A stretch of 64,000 nucleotides of DNA from Limivivens sp934393555 (GTDB lineage Bacteria; Bacillota; Clostridia; Lachnospirales; Lachnospiraceae). The notes beneath the pieces are model-generated. The model did not search any database. It saw only the letters and a list, made by a program, of their open reading frames with translations, and had not been told where the DNA came from. The stretch lies in assembly GCA_934393555.1 (NCBI GenBank), contig CAKRQP010000003.1, positions 1 to 64,000 of the forward strand, in the 5' to 3' direction. The first letter of the stretch is position 1. Every line of letters starts with the position of its first letter. Shown piece by piece: positions 33,461 to 41,377 of this stretch. Position numbers and translations under genes: made by a program.

Positions 33461-34599
33461 AGTGGGTCCGGATGCTGGCATTCTGCCTGTTTTTCTGCTT
33501 TTTGGTGAAAAAAACAGCTTTTGCAGGGGAAACGGAAAATGCAGGACTGCTTTCAGAAATGGAGAAGGAACTTCTTTCGGAACTCAAGCTGGACGAGCTC
33601 GACAAAACACTGAAGGTCTATCAGGAAAAGACCGGGCTGAATTTTTCTGAAACGGTGAAGAGACTTATGAAGGGAGAACTTCCATGGTCGGGAGAGACCG
33701 TGAAAACACTGATCTTCCATGCTTTTTTTGAGGAGATTGCTGATCAGAAAAAACATGCGGCGGCAATCCTCCTTCTTCTTGCAGGAGCGGCGGTCTTTTC
33801 GGGAGCTGCCGGCATTTTTGAAAAAAATCAGGTTTCAGAGGTCAGTTTTTACATGATCTATCTGCTTTTGCTCTCTTTTCTGGTACAGGCATTTTCAGAA
33901 ATGAGCCGGGTAGCGGAAACGGCACTGGAGGAGCTTCTTGTCTTTATGAAGCTTTTGATGCCTTCCTGCCTTCTGGCTTCTGTTCTGGCAGGAAAAAGCG
34001 CCGGAGGAACGGCCTTTTGCGAATTGATCCTTGGGACGCTGACGGTTTTGCAGTGGCTGGTGAAAACATTTCTTTTGCCGGGAGTGCAGTTTTATTTTCT
34101 TCTGACACTTCTGGATCATATGTTTGACGAAGCATATCTTTCTAAGATGGCGGGACTCATCAAAAGTTTTGTGGAATGGACACTGAAAACGCTGACCGGA
34201 ACCGTGGCAGGGCTGCAGGTTTTTCAAAGCCTGATCCTTCCGGCTGTGGACGCTCTGAAAAACACCGTGATCCAAAAATCGGGAGGGAGTATTCCGGTGG
34301 TGGGAGGTCTTTTTGACCATGTGACGGAAATGGTTCTGGGAGCGGCCCTGCTGATCCGTAATGGTGTGGGAGTGGCAGGACTTCTGGTCCTGGTGATTCT
34401 TTGTCTGACACCTTTGGTAAAACTCCTGGCAGGGGGCTGCCTTTACAGACTTCTGTCTGCGGTAACGCAGCCGATGGCGGATAAACGTCTGACAGAATGT
34501 GTGGACGGGTTGGGGCAGAGTATCCTTTTGCTGCTGAAAATATTCCTTTTCACCGGAATTCTGTTTTTTCTTTCTCTGGCGTTGGCTCTGGCCGCATAG
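33457..34599 (+). CDS. spoIIIAE: Stage III sporulation protein AE
   Basis: A 380-residue polytopic membrane protein with an N-terminal signal-like segment, a soluble part (about 25-100, SEMEKELLSELKLDELDKTL) and about seven hydrophobic helices. Length and layout match SpoIIIAE. It is translationally coupled to spoIIIAD. Confidence 0.93.
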   Translation: MKWVRMLAFCLFFCFLVKKTAFAGETENAGLLSEMEKELLSELKLDELDKTLKVYQEKTGLNFSETVKRLMKGELPWSGETVKTLIFHAFFEEIADQKKHAAAILLLLAGAAVFSGAAGIFEKNQVSEVSFYMIYLLLLSFLVQAFSEMSRVAETALEELLVFMKLLMPSCLLASVLAGKSAGGTAFCELILGTLTVLQWLVKTFLLPGVQFYFLLTLLDHMFDEAYLSKMAGLIKSFVEWTLKTLTGTVAGLQVFQSLILPAVDALKNTVIQKSGGSIPVVGGLFDHVTEMVLGAALLIRNGVGVAGLLVLVILCLTPLVKLLAGGCLYRLLSAVTQPMADKRLTECVDGLGQSILLLLKIFLFTGILFFLSLALALAA

Positions 34600-34611
34600 G
34601 GAGGAGTGGTT

Positions 34612-35121
34612 ATGACGGAGGTTTTATCCTGCCTGCAAAGTTTTCTTTGCTTTTTGTGCTTTTTTCAGGTTTTTCTTCAGCTGGCACCCAAAGGAAATGA
34701 CCGGAAATATCTGAAGTTTTTTGGGAATCTGGTGCTGGTCCTTCTGGTGCTGCGGCCGGTAACTGCTGTTTTTGGAAAAGCGGATTCTCTGGACCAGATT
34801 CTGGAGCTGGAATCTTTTCGCAATGAATACAGCGAACTTCAGATGCATATGGAAGGACTGGAGGAACTGAAAAATACGGTGGTGGAGAAAAATTTTCACC
34901 GGGAGGTGGAAGAACAGCTCCGGAAAATCCCGGAAGCACTTGGTTTGTCTGTACTTTCTCTTACGGTTTCTTATGATGATACAGGAGCACCGGAAAGTGT
35001 GGAGCTGACACTTCTTGGTTCCTCAAAAAAGGACCAGGAAGAGGTGCAGGAAGAACTGGCAAGGATCTGCGGGCTACCGGAAGAAAACGTGCGGATCACG
35101 GCAAAGGAGGCGGAGCAGTGA
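34612..35121 (+). CDS. spoIIIAF: Stage III sporulation protein AF
   Basis: A 169-residue protein with two N-terminal membrane helices and a soluble alpha/beta C-terminal domain. ATG 34612 follows GGGAGGAG at good distance; a GTG two codons earlier lies inside the ribosome site. It overlaps spoIIIAG by 4 nt. Confidence 0.9.
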   Translation: MTEVLSCLQSFLCFLCFFQVFLQLAPKGNDRKYLKFFGNLVLVLLVLRPVTAVFGKADSLDQILELESFRNEYSELQMHMEGLEELKNTVVEKNFHREVEEQLRKIPEALGLSVLSLTVSYDDTGAPESVELTLLGSSKKDQEEVQEELARICGLPEENVRITAKEAEQ

Positions 35122-35669
35122 AAGAGCAGCTGGAAAAATGGAAAGAACTGCTGAAAAACAGCGGAAAGAACCGCTGGATTGTTTTTCTTCTGGCAGGTCT
35201 CCTTCTGCTGGTGATCTCTATTCCGAACGGAGAAGGAGAAAAACTTCCGGCAGCCCAGGCAGAGACGGCAGATGAAAAAACACTCGATCAGGCAGAAACA
35301 CTGGCTGCAGGACTGGAACGGGTTTTAAGCCGTGTGCATGGCGTAGGGAAAACAAAGGTTCTGGTGACTTTGAAATCCGATGGAAAACGTCTGGTGGAAA
35401 AGGACAGTTCTGCCAGGAACAGTTCTTCAAAAGAGAACAGCGGGAATGCGGATGAGGAAAATACACAGGAAGAGAACACGGTATATGAAAAGAATGGCTC
35501 CGGCCAGGAAATCCCTTATGTTTCCGAGGTTCTGGAGCCGGAAGTGGCAGGGGTTCTGGTGGTAGCAGAGGGAGGAGGTGATCCGGTGACAGTCCGCGAG
35601 ATCACGGAAGCAGTTCAGGCATTATTTGGTATCGAGGTGCATAAAATCAAAGTAATGAAGATGGATTAA
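35118..35669 (+). CDS. spoIIIAG: Stage III sporulation protein AG
   Basis: A 183-residue protein with one membrane helix (about 17-35) and a ring-forming soluble domain; the C-terminal half (PEVAGVLVVAEGGGDPVTVREITEAVQALFGIEVHKIKV) is the conserved core. SpoIIIAG forms the large mother-cell-side ring of the channel. A low-complexity Ser/Asn/Glu insert separates the two halves of the domain. Confidence 0.93.
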   Translation: MKEQLEKWKELLKNSGKNRWIVFLLAGLLLLVISIPNGEGEKLPAAQAETADEKTLDQAETLAAGLERVLSRVHGVGKTKVLVTLKSDGKRLVEKDSSARNSSSKENSGNADEENTQEENTVYEKNGSGQEIPYVSEVLEPEVAGVLVVAEGGGDPVTVREITEAVQALFGIEVHKIKVMKMD

Positions 35670-35682
35670 GGAGGAACATTCT

Positions 35683-36354
35683 TTGAAACGTCGCCTGAAA
35701 AAGAATCAAGTAGTAGTTACCGCACTGGCAGTCATGGTTGCTGTGGCAGGATATCTGAATTACTCCGGAATGGAGTTTGGAAAGGAAACAGCGGCTCTTG
35801 GAAAAGGACAGGAGGAAACGGCAGAAGCCGGAACGGTGAACACTTCGCTCATTGATATTCCAAGTCTGGACGAAGATGTGAGCAGCGTGGAAGAGACAGG
35901 AGAGATCAGCGTCGCCTCTGACGGGGCAGAAGCGGAAACCGGCGAAGGGGAAGAAAATATGGATACGCCGGGAGAAGCCGTACTTACCAGTGTGACTGCA
36001 GGGAGCACCTTTGCCGCGGAAGCAAAGCTTACAAGAGAACAGGTCAGAGCCAAGAACAAAGAAACGCTTCTGGAGGTCATCAACAATGACGGCATTTCCG
36101 CAGATCAGAAGCAGTATGCGGTAGACAGTATGAATGCCATGGTGGATGCGGCAGAAAGAGAGGCTTCTGCAGAACTCCTTCTGGATTCCAAAGGTTTTCT
36201 GGATGCAGTGGTGAGTATTTCTGACGGAACAGCAGATGTTGTCATCAATCAGGCTGAGATCAGTGAGGCAGAGCGGGCACAGATCGAGGACATTGTCAAG
36301 CGTAAAACAAACATTTCCGGTGAAAATATCATCATCACTCCGAGACTCTCCTGA
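35683..36354 (+). CDS. spoIIIAH: Stage III sporulation protein AH
   Basis: A 223-residue protein with one N-terminal membrane helix (about 8-25), an acidic linker, and the ring-building domain (LTREQVRAKNKETLLEVIN through SGENIIITPRLS) that binds SpoIIQ across the septum. The TTG start at 35683 has AAGGAGG with 7-nt spacing. Last gene of the operon. Confidence 0.92.
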   Translation: MKRRLKKNQVVVTALAVMVAVAGYLNYSGMEFGKETAALGKGQEETAEAGTVNTSLIDIPSLDEDVSSVEETGEISVASDGAEAETGEGEENMDTPGEAVLTSVTAGSTFAAEAKLTREQVRAKNKETLLEVINNDGISADQKQYAVDSMNAMVDAAEREASAELLLDSKGFLDAVVSISDGTADVVINQAEISEAERAQIEDIVKRKTNISGENIIITPRLS

Positions 36355-36371
36355 GGAAAGAAAGAATCCCG

Positions 36372-36400
36372 TTGACAGAGCCCTTTTTCGTTGGTAAAAT
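36372..36400 (+). promoter_or_regulatory. Promoter of prfC
   Basis: Perfect TTGACA (36372-36377), a 17-nt spacer and TAAAAT (36395-36400). Confidence 0.75.
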
Positions 36401-36442
36401 AGCGAAGGTATAAAAATAAGAAGATGAACGAAAACAGATAGA

Positions 36443-36463
36443 GGCAGCCTTGGCAAGGCTGCC
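36443..36463 (+). promoter_or_regulatory. Hairpin just before the prfC ribosome site
   Basis: GGCAGCCTT/AAGGCTGCC, a perfect 9-bp stem with a 3-nt loop, followed by TGTTTGGAGG. It lies within 6 nt of the Shine-Dalgarno sequence and could act as an attenuator or translational switch. Confidence 0.5.
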
Positions 36464-36481
36464 TGTTTGGAGGAAAAAGCT

Positions 36482-38071
36482 TTGGCTGATAAAACAAATG
36501 AAATTTTAAAAAGGCGTACCTTTGCCATTATTTCCCACCCGGATGCAGGTAAGACCACACTGACAGAGAAATTCCTGCTTTACGGAGGTGCGATCAATCT
36601 GGCAGGTTCTGTAAAAGGAAAAGCAACTGCCCGTCATGCGGTTTCCGACTGGATGGAGATCGAGAAGGAGAGAGGTATCTCTGTTACTTCTTCTGTACTG
36701 CAGTTTAATTATGACGATTATTGTATCAACATTCTGGATACACCGGGACATCAGGACTTCTCTGAAGATACCTACCGTACGCTGATGGCGGCAGATTCTG
36801 CGGTAATGGTCATCGATGCTTCCAAGGGTGTAGAGGCGCAGACAAGAAAGCTTTTCAAGGTCTGTGTGATGCGCCACATCCCTATTTTTACTTTTATCAA
36901 TAAACTGGATCGGGATGCCAATGATACCTTTGATCTTCTGGATGAGATTGAAAAGGAGCTGGGGATCGCAACCTGTCCGGTCAACTGGCCGATCGGTTCC
37001 GGTAAACATTTCAAAGGCGTCTATGAGCGAGGAAGCAAGGAGATCACCGTCTTCTCAGATACGGAAAAGGGTACCAAAGAAGGTGAAATGCGTGAGATCC
37101 CTCTGGATTCCCCGGAATTGGATGAGATCCTGGACTATGGACAGAAGGATAAACTGATGGAAGAGATCGAGCTTCTGGACGGTGCCAGCGCAGAGTTTGA
37201 TCAGGAGCTGGTAGATAAAGGAGAGCTGACTCCTGTCTTCTTCGGTTCTGCCCTGACCAACTTTGGTGTGGAGATCTTCCTGAAGCATTTCCTGAATATG
37301 ACGACCTCACCGCTTCCGAGAAAGGCAGACATCGGTCTGATCGAGCCGACCAAAGAGGATTTTTCCGCTTTTGTGTTTAAGATCCAGGCAAACATGAACA
37401 AGGCACACAGAGACCGTATTGCTTTCATGCGGATCTGTTCCGGTGAGTTTGACGCCAATATGGAGGTTTATCATGTGCAGGGTGACCGGAAGATGCGCCT
37501 TTCCCAGCCACAGCAGATGATGGCTCAGGAACGTCATGTGGTGGACAAGGCTTATGCCGGCGATATCATCGGTGTGTTTGATCCGGGTGTTTTCTCCATT
37601 GGAGATACGATCTGTATGCCCGGAAAGAAGTTTGCTTTTGAAGGGATCCCTACCTTCGCACCGGAGCATTTTGCCCGTGTCCGTCAGGTGGATACCATGA
37701 AGAGAAAACAGTTCGTAAAAGGGATCAACCAGATCGCTCAGGAAGGTGCGATCCAGATCTTTCAGGAATTTCATACCGGTATGGAGGAGATCATTGTAGG
37801 CGTTGTCGGTGTCCTGCAGTTTGAGGTGCTGAAATACCGTCTGAAAAATGAGTATAATGTAGACATCATTCTGGAGAATCTGCCTTATGAGCATATCCGC
37901 TGGATCGAAAACGAAGAGATCGATCTGGATAAACTGGTTGGAACCTCTGACATGAAGAAGGTAACGGATCTTAAGGGAAGACCGCTGCTTCTCTGGGTGA
38001 ACCCCTGGAGTGTCGGCATGACTCTGGATCGGAACCCGGGACTGAAGCTTACTGAATTCGGCCGCTCTTAA
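36482..38071 (+). CDS. prfC: Peptide chain release factor 3
   Basis: The RF3 GTPase recycles RF1/RF2 after termination. From TTG 36482 (8 nt after GGAGG) the protein is 529 residues, the usual family length, and starts just like other RF3s (KRRTFAIISHPDAGKTTLTEK). An in-frame TTG at 36467 lies inside the ribosome site and is rejected. G-motifs: HPDAGKTT (G1), DTPGHQDF (G3), NKLDRD (G4). Domains II and III follow. The gene sits between spoIIIA and the nusB cluster, where Bacillus has accBC. Confidence 0.95.
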   Translation: MADKTNEILKRRTFAIISHPDAGKTTLTEKFLLYGGAINLAGSVKGKATARHAVSDWMEIEKERGISVTSSVLQFNYDDYCINILDTPGHQDFSEDTYRTLMAADSAVMVIDASKGVEAQTRKLFKVCVMRHIPIFTFINKLDRDANDTFDLLDEIEKELGIATCPVNWPIGSGKHFKGVYERGSKEITVFSDTEKGTKEGEMREIPLDSPELDEILDYGQKDKLMEEIELLDGASAEFDQELVDKGELTPVFFGSALTNFGVEIFLKHFLNMTTSPLPRKADIGLIEPTKEDFSAFVFKIQANMNKAHRDRIAFMRICSGEFDANMEVYHVQGDRKMRLSQPQQMMAQERHVVDKAYAGDIIGVFDPGVFSIGDTICMPGKKFAFEGIPTFAPEHFARVRQVDTMKRKQFVKGINQIAQEGAIQIFQEFHTGMEEIIVGVVGVLQFEVLKYRLKNEYNVDIILENLPYEHIRWIENEEIDLDKLVGTSDMKKVTDLKGRPLLLWVNPWSVGMTLDRNPGLKLTEFGRS

Positions 38072-38084
38072 AGTATATTTCCCT

Positions 38085-38112
38085 TTGCAAAACGGGTAAA
38101 GTCTGTTATAAT
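38085..38112 (+). promoter_or_regulatory. Promoter of the asp23-nusB cluster
   Basis: TTGCAA (38085-38090), a 16-nt spacer and perfect TATAAT (38107-38112). Confidence 0.65.
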
Positions 38113-38158
38113 GGAAAAGAAGATTTTCGCATTACAGAGCCGTAAGGAGGATTGGAGC

Positions 38159-38542
38159 ATGAAAGAGGAAAATCAGAACAGTTATACGATTCAGTCTGAC
38201 GAGGCCATCGGACAGGTTCAGATTGCGGATGAGGTAGTTGCGATCATTGCAGGTCTCGCTGCCACAGAGGTGGAAGGCGTTGCCAGCATGGCTGGAAATA
38301 TTACAAACGAACTGGTCAGCAAGCTTGGGATGAAGAAGCTTTCCAAGGGGATCAAAGTCAGTGTAGAGAATGGCGAAGTAGCTGTAGAGGTAGCGATCAA
38401 TATTGATTATGGTTACAGCGTTCCCAAGACCAGCCGTATGGTTCAGGAAAAAGTGAAAGCATCCATTGAGAACATGACAGGGCTTACCGTTTCTGACGTG
38501 AATGTGACGATTGCAAGTGTCTGCATGGAGAAGCACGATTGA
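38159..38542 (+). CDS. Asp23/Gls24 (YqhY) family protein
   Basis: This 127-residue cytoplasmic protein has the family core GQVQIADEVVAIIAGLAATEVEGVASM and ends in TGLTVSDVNVTIASV. ATG 38159 follows AAGGAGG; the frame is open further upstream but that would include the promoter. In Bacillus the orthologue YqhY lies next to acc genes and nusB and affects fatty-acid synthesis; the same nusB neighbour is kept here while acc genes are absent. Confidence 0.9.
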   Translation: MKEENQNSYTIQSDEAIGQVQIADEVVAIIAGLAATEVEGVASMAGNITNELVSKLGMKKLSKGIKVSVENGEVAVEVAINIDYGYSVPKTSRMVQEKVKASIENMTGLTVSDVNVTIASVCMEKHD

Positions 38543-38572
38543 CCAGGAGAGCGGAAAACTCCCTGAATGAGG

Positions 38573-38600
38573 AGGGATGCCCCAGGCGGGCATCCCTTTT
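38573..38600 (+). terminator. Weak terminator or attenuator before nusB
   Basis: AGGGATGCC/GGCATCCCT (38573-38581 / 38589-38597) with only four T. No new promoter is visible before nusB, so read-through is likely. Confidence 0.6.
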
Positions 38601-38632
38601 CGGCTATAAAAACATCTGAGAGGAAAAAAAGA

Positions 38633-39040
38633 ATGACAAGACGAGAACTGAGAGAAGAAATTTTTAAACTTCTGTTCATGGTGGAATTTTACAGTAAAGA
38701 CGAAATGAAAGAGCAGGTAAAATCCTACTTCGAAGATTTCCCGGAGAAGGAGATCAGTGAGAAGGATCATGCCTATATCGAAGAAAAATATGAGAATATC
38801 TGCGCTGTGCTTCCGGAGATTGATGAAAAGATCGCCAGTGCTGCAAAGGGCTGGAAGCTGGAGCGTATCGGTAAATCCGATCTCTCGATCCTTCGCCTTG
38901 GTGTATATGAGATGTTCTATGATGAAGATATTCCTGTTGGAGTAGCAATCAATGAGGCCGTGGAGCTTGCCAAGAGCTTCGGTGAGAACGAGAGTTCCTC
39001 CTTTATCAATGGAATCCTCGGAAAACTGGCCCGGCAGTGA
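38633..39040 (+). CDS. nusB: Transcription antitermination protein NusB
   Basis: An all-helical 135-residue protein that binds boxA RNA with S10 for rRNA antitermination. Conserved segments: MTRRELREEIFKLLFMVEFY, WKLERIGKSDLSILRLGVYEM, GVAINEAVELAKSFG, SSFINGILGKLA. ATG 38633 with GAGAGGA. It ends 4 nt inside xseA. Confidence 0.94.
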   Translation: MTRRELREEIFKLLFMVEFYSKDEMKEQVKSYFEDFPEKEISEKDHAYIEEKYENICAVLPEIDEKIASAAKGWKLERIGKSDLSILRLGVYEMFYDEDIPVGVAINEAVELAKSFGENESSSFINGILGKLARQ

Positions 39041-40251
39041 AAACGCAAAGGAATGTATACAGTGTCGGCCAGGTAAACACGTATATCAAGAATATGTTCA
39101 CCCAGGATTTCCTCCTGCAGAGGATCTATGTCCGGGGAGAGGTTTCCAACTGTAAATATCATCCTTCCGGGCATATTTACTTTTCTCTGAAGGATGAGAC
39201 CGGTACCATGCCCTGTGTGATGTTTTCCGGATCCAGAAAAGGTCTGCGTTTTCAGATGGAAAACGGGCAGTCGGTGACGGTCCTTGGAAGCATCAGTGTC
39301 TATGAAAGGGATGGGCGTTATCAGCTCTATGCTTCAGAGATCATCCGCGAGGGGGCAGGACTTCTCTATGAAAGGTTCGAACAGCTGAAAGAGGAACTTT
39401 CCGAAATGGGGATGTTTGATCCGTCTTATAAAAAGCCCATACCGGCCTTTGTGAAGACGCTTGGTATCGTGACTGCATCCACAGGAGCGGCGATCCGTGA
39501 TATCATGAATATCTCCAGACGGAGAAATCCTTTCATCCGGCTGGTGCTTTACCCGGCCCTGGTCCAGGGAGAGGGAGCTGCAGACAGCATCGCAAAAGGG
39601 ATCGAGGTGCTGGACCGGTACGGTGTGGATGTGATCATCGTCGGCCGCGGCGGCGGTTCCATGGAAGATCTCTGGGCGTTCAATGAGGAAAAGGTGGCGA
39701 GGGCTATTTTTGCCTGTGAGACTCCTGTAATCTCGGCGGTGGGTCATGAGACAGATACGACGATCTCGGATTTTGTGGCGGATCTGCGGGCTCCGACGCC
39801 TTCGGCAGCCGCTGAACTGGCAGTGGCGGATCTTGGCAGTATCCTTCAGAGTCTCCGGGATTTTGAAGAGCGCCTGGACCGGCTCATGGAACACAGGCTT
39901 CAGGAAAAAAGAGAAAAGCTTGAGACATTTTCCTGGAAACTGGAACGTTTAAGTCCTAGGCAGCAGCTTCTGGAAAAGCAGCAGCGGCTGGCGGATCTGG
40001 AGGAACTGCTCAGAAAGCAGATGGAAGGAAAGCTTCAGGAGGAAAGGCAGAGGCTTGCTCTTCTGATCGAGCGCCTGTCGGGCGCTTCTCCGTTGAAAAA
40101 ACTGAACCAGGGCTATGCGTATGTGGCCGGGGAGAACGGAAAACGTCTGACAAAAGCAGGCAGTGCAAGGATCGGAGAGCGGCTGACGTTATATTTTGCA
40201 GACGGCAGGCTTTCCGCCAGGGTGGAAGAAAAGGAACAAGAGGAACGATAA
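39037..40251 (+). CDS. xseA: Exodeoxyribonuclease VII large subunit
   Basis: The 404-residue protein has an N-terminal OB fold (VYSVGQVNTYIKNMF ... VRGEVSNCKYHPSGHIYFSLKD) and the catalytic region (IVTASTGAAIRDI, VDVIIVGRGGGSMEDLWAFNEE, SAVGHETDTTISDFVADLRAPTPSAAAE). It degrades single-stranded DNA into oligonucleotides. Overlaps nusB and abuts xseB. Confidence 0.95.
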   Translation: MKTQRNVYSVGQVNTYIKNMFTQDFLLQRIYVRGEVSNCKYHPSGHIYFSLKDETGTMPCVMFSGSRKGLRFQMENGQSVTVLGSISVYERDGRYQLYASEIIREGAGLLYERFEQLKEELSEMGMFDPSYKKPIPAFVKTLGIVTASTGAAIRDIMNISRRRNPFIRLVLYPALVQGEGAADSIAKGIEVLDRYGVDVIIVGRGGGSMEDLWAFNEEKVARAIFACETPVISAVGHETDTTISDFVADLRAPTPSAAAELAVADLGSILQSLRDFEERLDRLMEHRLQEKREKLETFSWKLERLSPRQQLLEKQQRLADLEELLRKQMEGKLQEERQRLALLIERLSGASPLKKLNQGYAYVAGENGKRLTKAGSARIGERLTLYFADGRLSARVEEKEQEER

Positions 40252-40464
40252 ATGGCAGAGCAGAAAGAACAGACACTGGAAGAGATTTTCAAGGAGATGG
40301 AAGGCCTTCTGGAAGCCCTGGAAAGCCGTGAGATCTCGCTTGAGGACTCCTTTGAAAAATATAAAGAAGGCATGGAACTTTTAAAAGCTGCAGGCGAGAA
40401 GATCGACACGGTGGAGAAAGCCATGCTGGTACTGAATGATCAGGGAGAAGCAGATGAATTTTGA
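40252..40464 (+). CDS. xseB: Exodeoxyribonuclease VII small subunit
   Basis: A 70-residue helical protein with LEEIFKEMEGLLEALESREISLEDSFEKYKEGMELLK, the family signature. The ATG begins directly after the xseA stop and the end overlaps ispA by 11 nt. Confidence 0.93.
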   Translation: MAEQKEQTLEEIFKEMEGLLEALESREISLEDSFEKYKEGMELLKAAGEKIDTVEKAMLVLNDQGEADEF

Positions 40465-41341
40465 GGATGAACTGAAACAGAAAGTACAGGAAACAGAAGA
40501 AACCGTTTATGGATTTTTACCTCGGGAAGAAGGCTTTCAGAAGACGATCCTTGAGGCAATGAATTACAGTATGCAGGCCGGTGGAAAAAGGCTCCGTCCG
40601 CTTCTGATGGCAGAAACTTACCGGATGTTCGGCGGAACCGGAGAGGTGATCCGGCCTTTTATGGCAGCTATGGAGATGATCCATACACACTCTCTGATCC
40701 ATGACGATCTGCCGGCACTCGACAATGATGAGTACCGGCGGGGGAAGAAGACGACTCATGTGGTATATGGAGAGGCCATGGCGATCCTTGCAGGAGATGC
40801 TCTTTTAAATTATGCTTATGAAACGGCAGCCAGGGCTTTTTCCATCGAGCCTGGAAATGAGCGGATCGGAAAAGCATTTCAGATCCTGACCGGAAAAACG
40901 GGAATTTATGGAATGTTGGGCGGTCAGTGTGTGGATGTGGAATATGAAGGGAAGACTCTGGAAAGAGAGAGACTGGATTTTATCTACCGTTTAAAGACCA
41001 GTGCGCTGATCGAGGCTTCCATGATGATCGGAGCGGTCCTTGCCGGGGCTTCCGATGAAAAGATCGCTCTTCTTGAGAGAGTGGCAGGCAAGGTAGGACT
41101 GGCTTTCCAGATCCAGGATGATATTCTGGATGTGGTGAGTACTACGGAAATGCTGGGAAAGCCTGTGGGAAGTGATAAAGAAAACAACAAAACGACTTAT
41201 GTGACTCTGGAAGGACTTGAAAAAGCAGGGGAAGATGTAAAACGGCTGTCTGATGAGGCGATCGGAGAGCTTGATATGCTGGAAGAAAAAAATCCGTTTC
41301 TTATGGAGCTTCTGAAAAGTCTGATCGACCGGAAAAAATAA
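40454..41341 (+). CDS. ispA: Polyprenyl (farnesyl/geranylgeranyl type) diphosphate synthase
   Basis: The 295-residue trans-prenyl synthase has the first aspartate-rich motif LIHDDLPALDNDEYRRG and the second FQIQDDILDV. The two-residue insert in the first motif and the overall length fit the bacterial FPP synthase type, giving C15 (or C20) precursors from DMAPP and IPP. ATG 40454 follows AGGGAG; an upstream in-frame ATG at 40436 lacks a site. Directly followed by dxs of the same pathway. Confidence 0.93.
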   Translation: MNFEDELKQKVQETEETVYGFLPREEGFQKTILEAMNYSMQAGGKRLRPLLMAETYRMFGGTGEVIRPFMAAMEMIHTHSLIHDDLPALDNDEYRRGKKTTHVVYGEAMAILAGDALLNYAYETAARAFSIEPGNERIGKAFQILTGKTGIYGMLGGQCVDVEYEGKTLERERLDFIYRLKTSALIEASMMIGAVLAGASDEKIALLERVAGKVGLAFQIQDDILDVVSTTEMLGKPVGSDKENNKTTYVTLEGLEKAGEDVKRLSDEAIGELDMLEEKNPFLMELLKSLIDRKK

Positions 41342-41377
41342 GAACGGTGAAAATACAGTACAGAGGGTGAAAAACAG

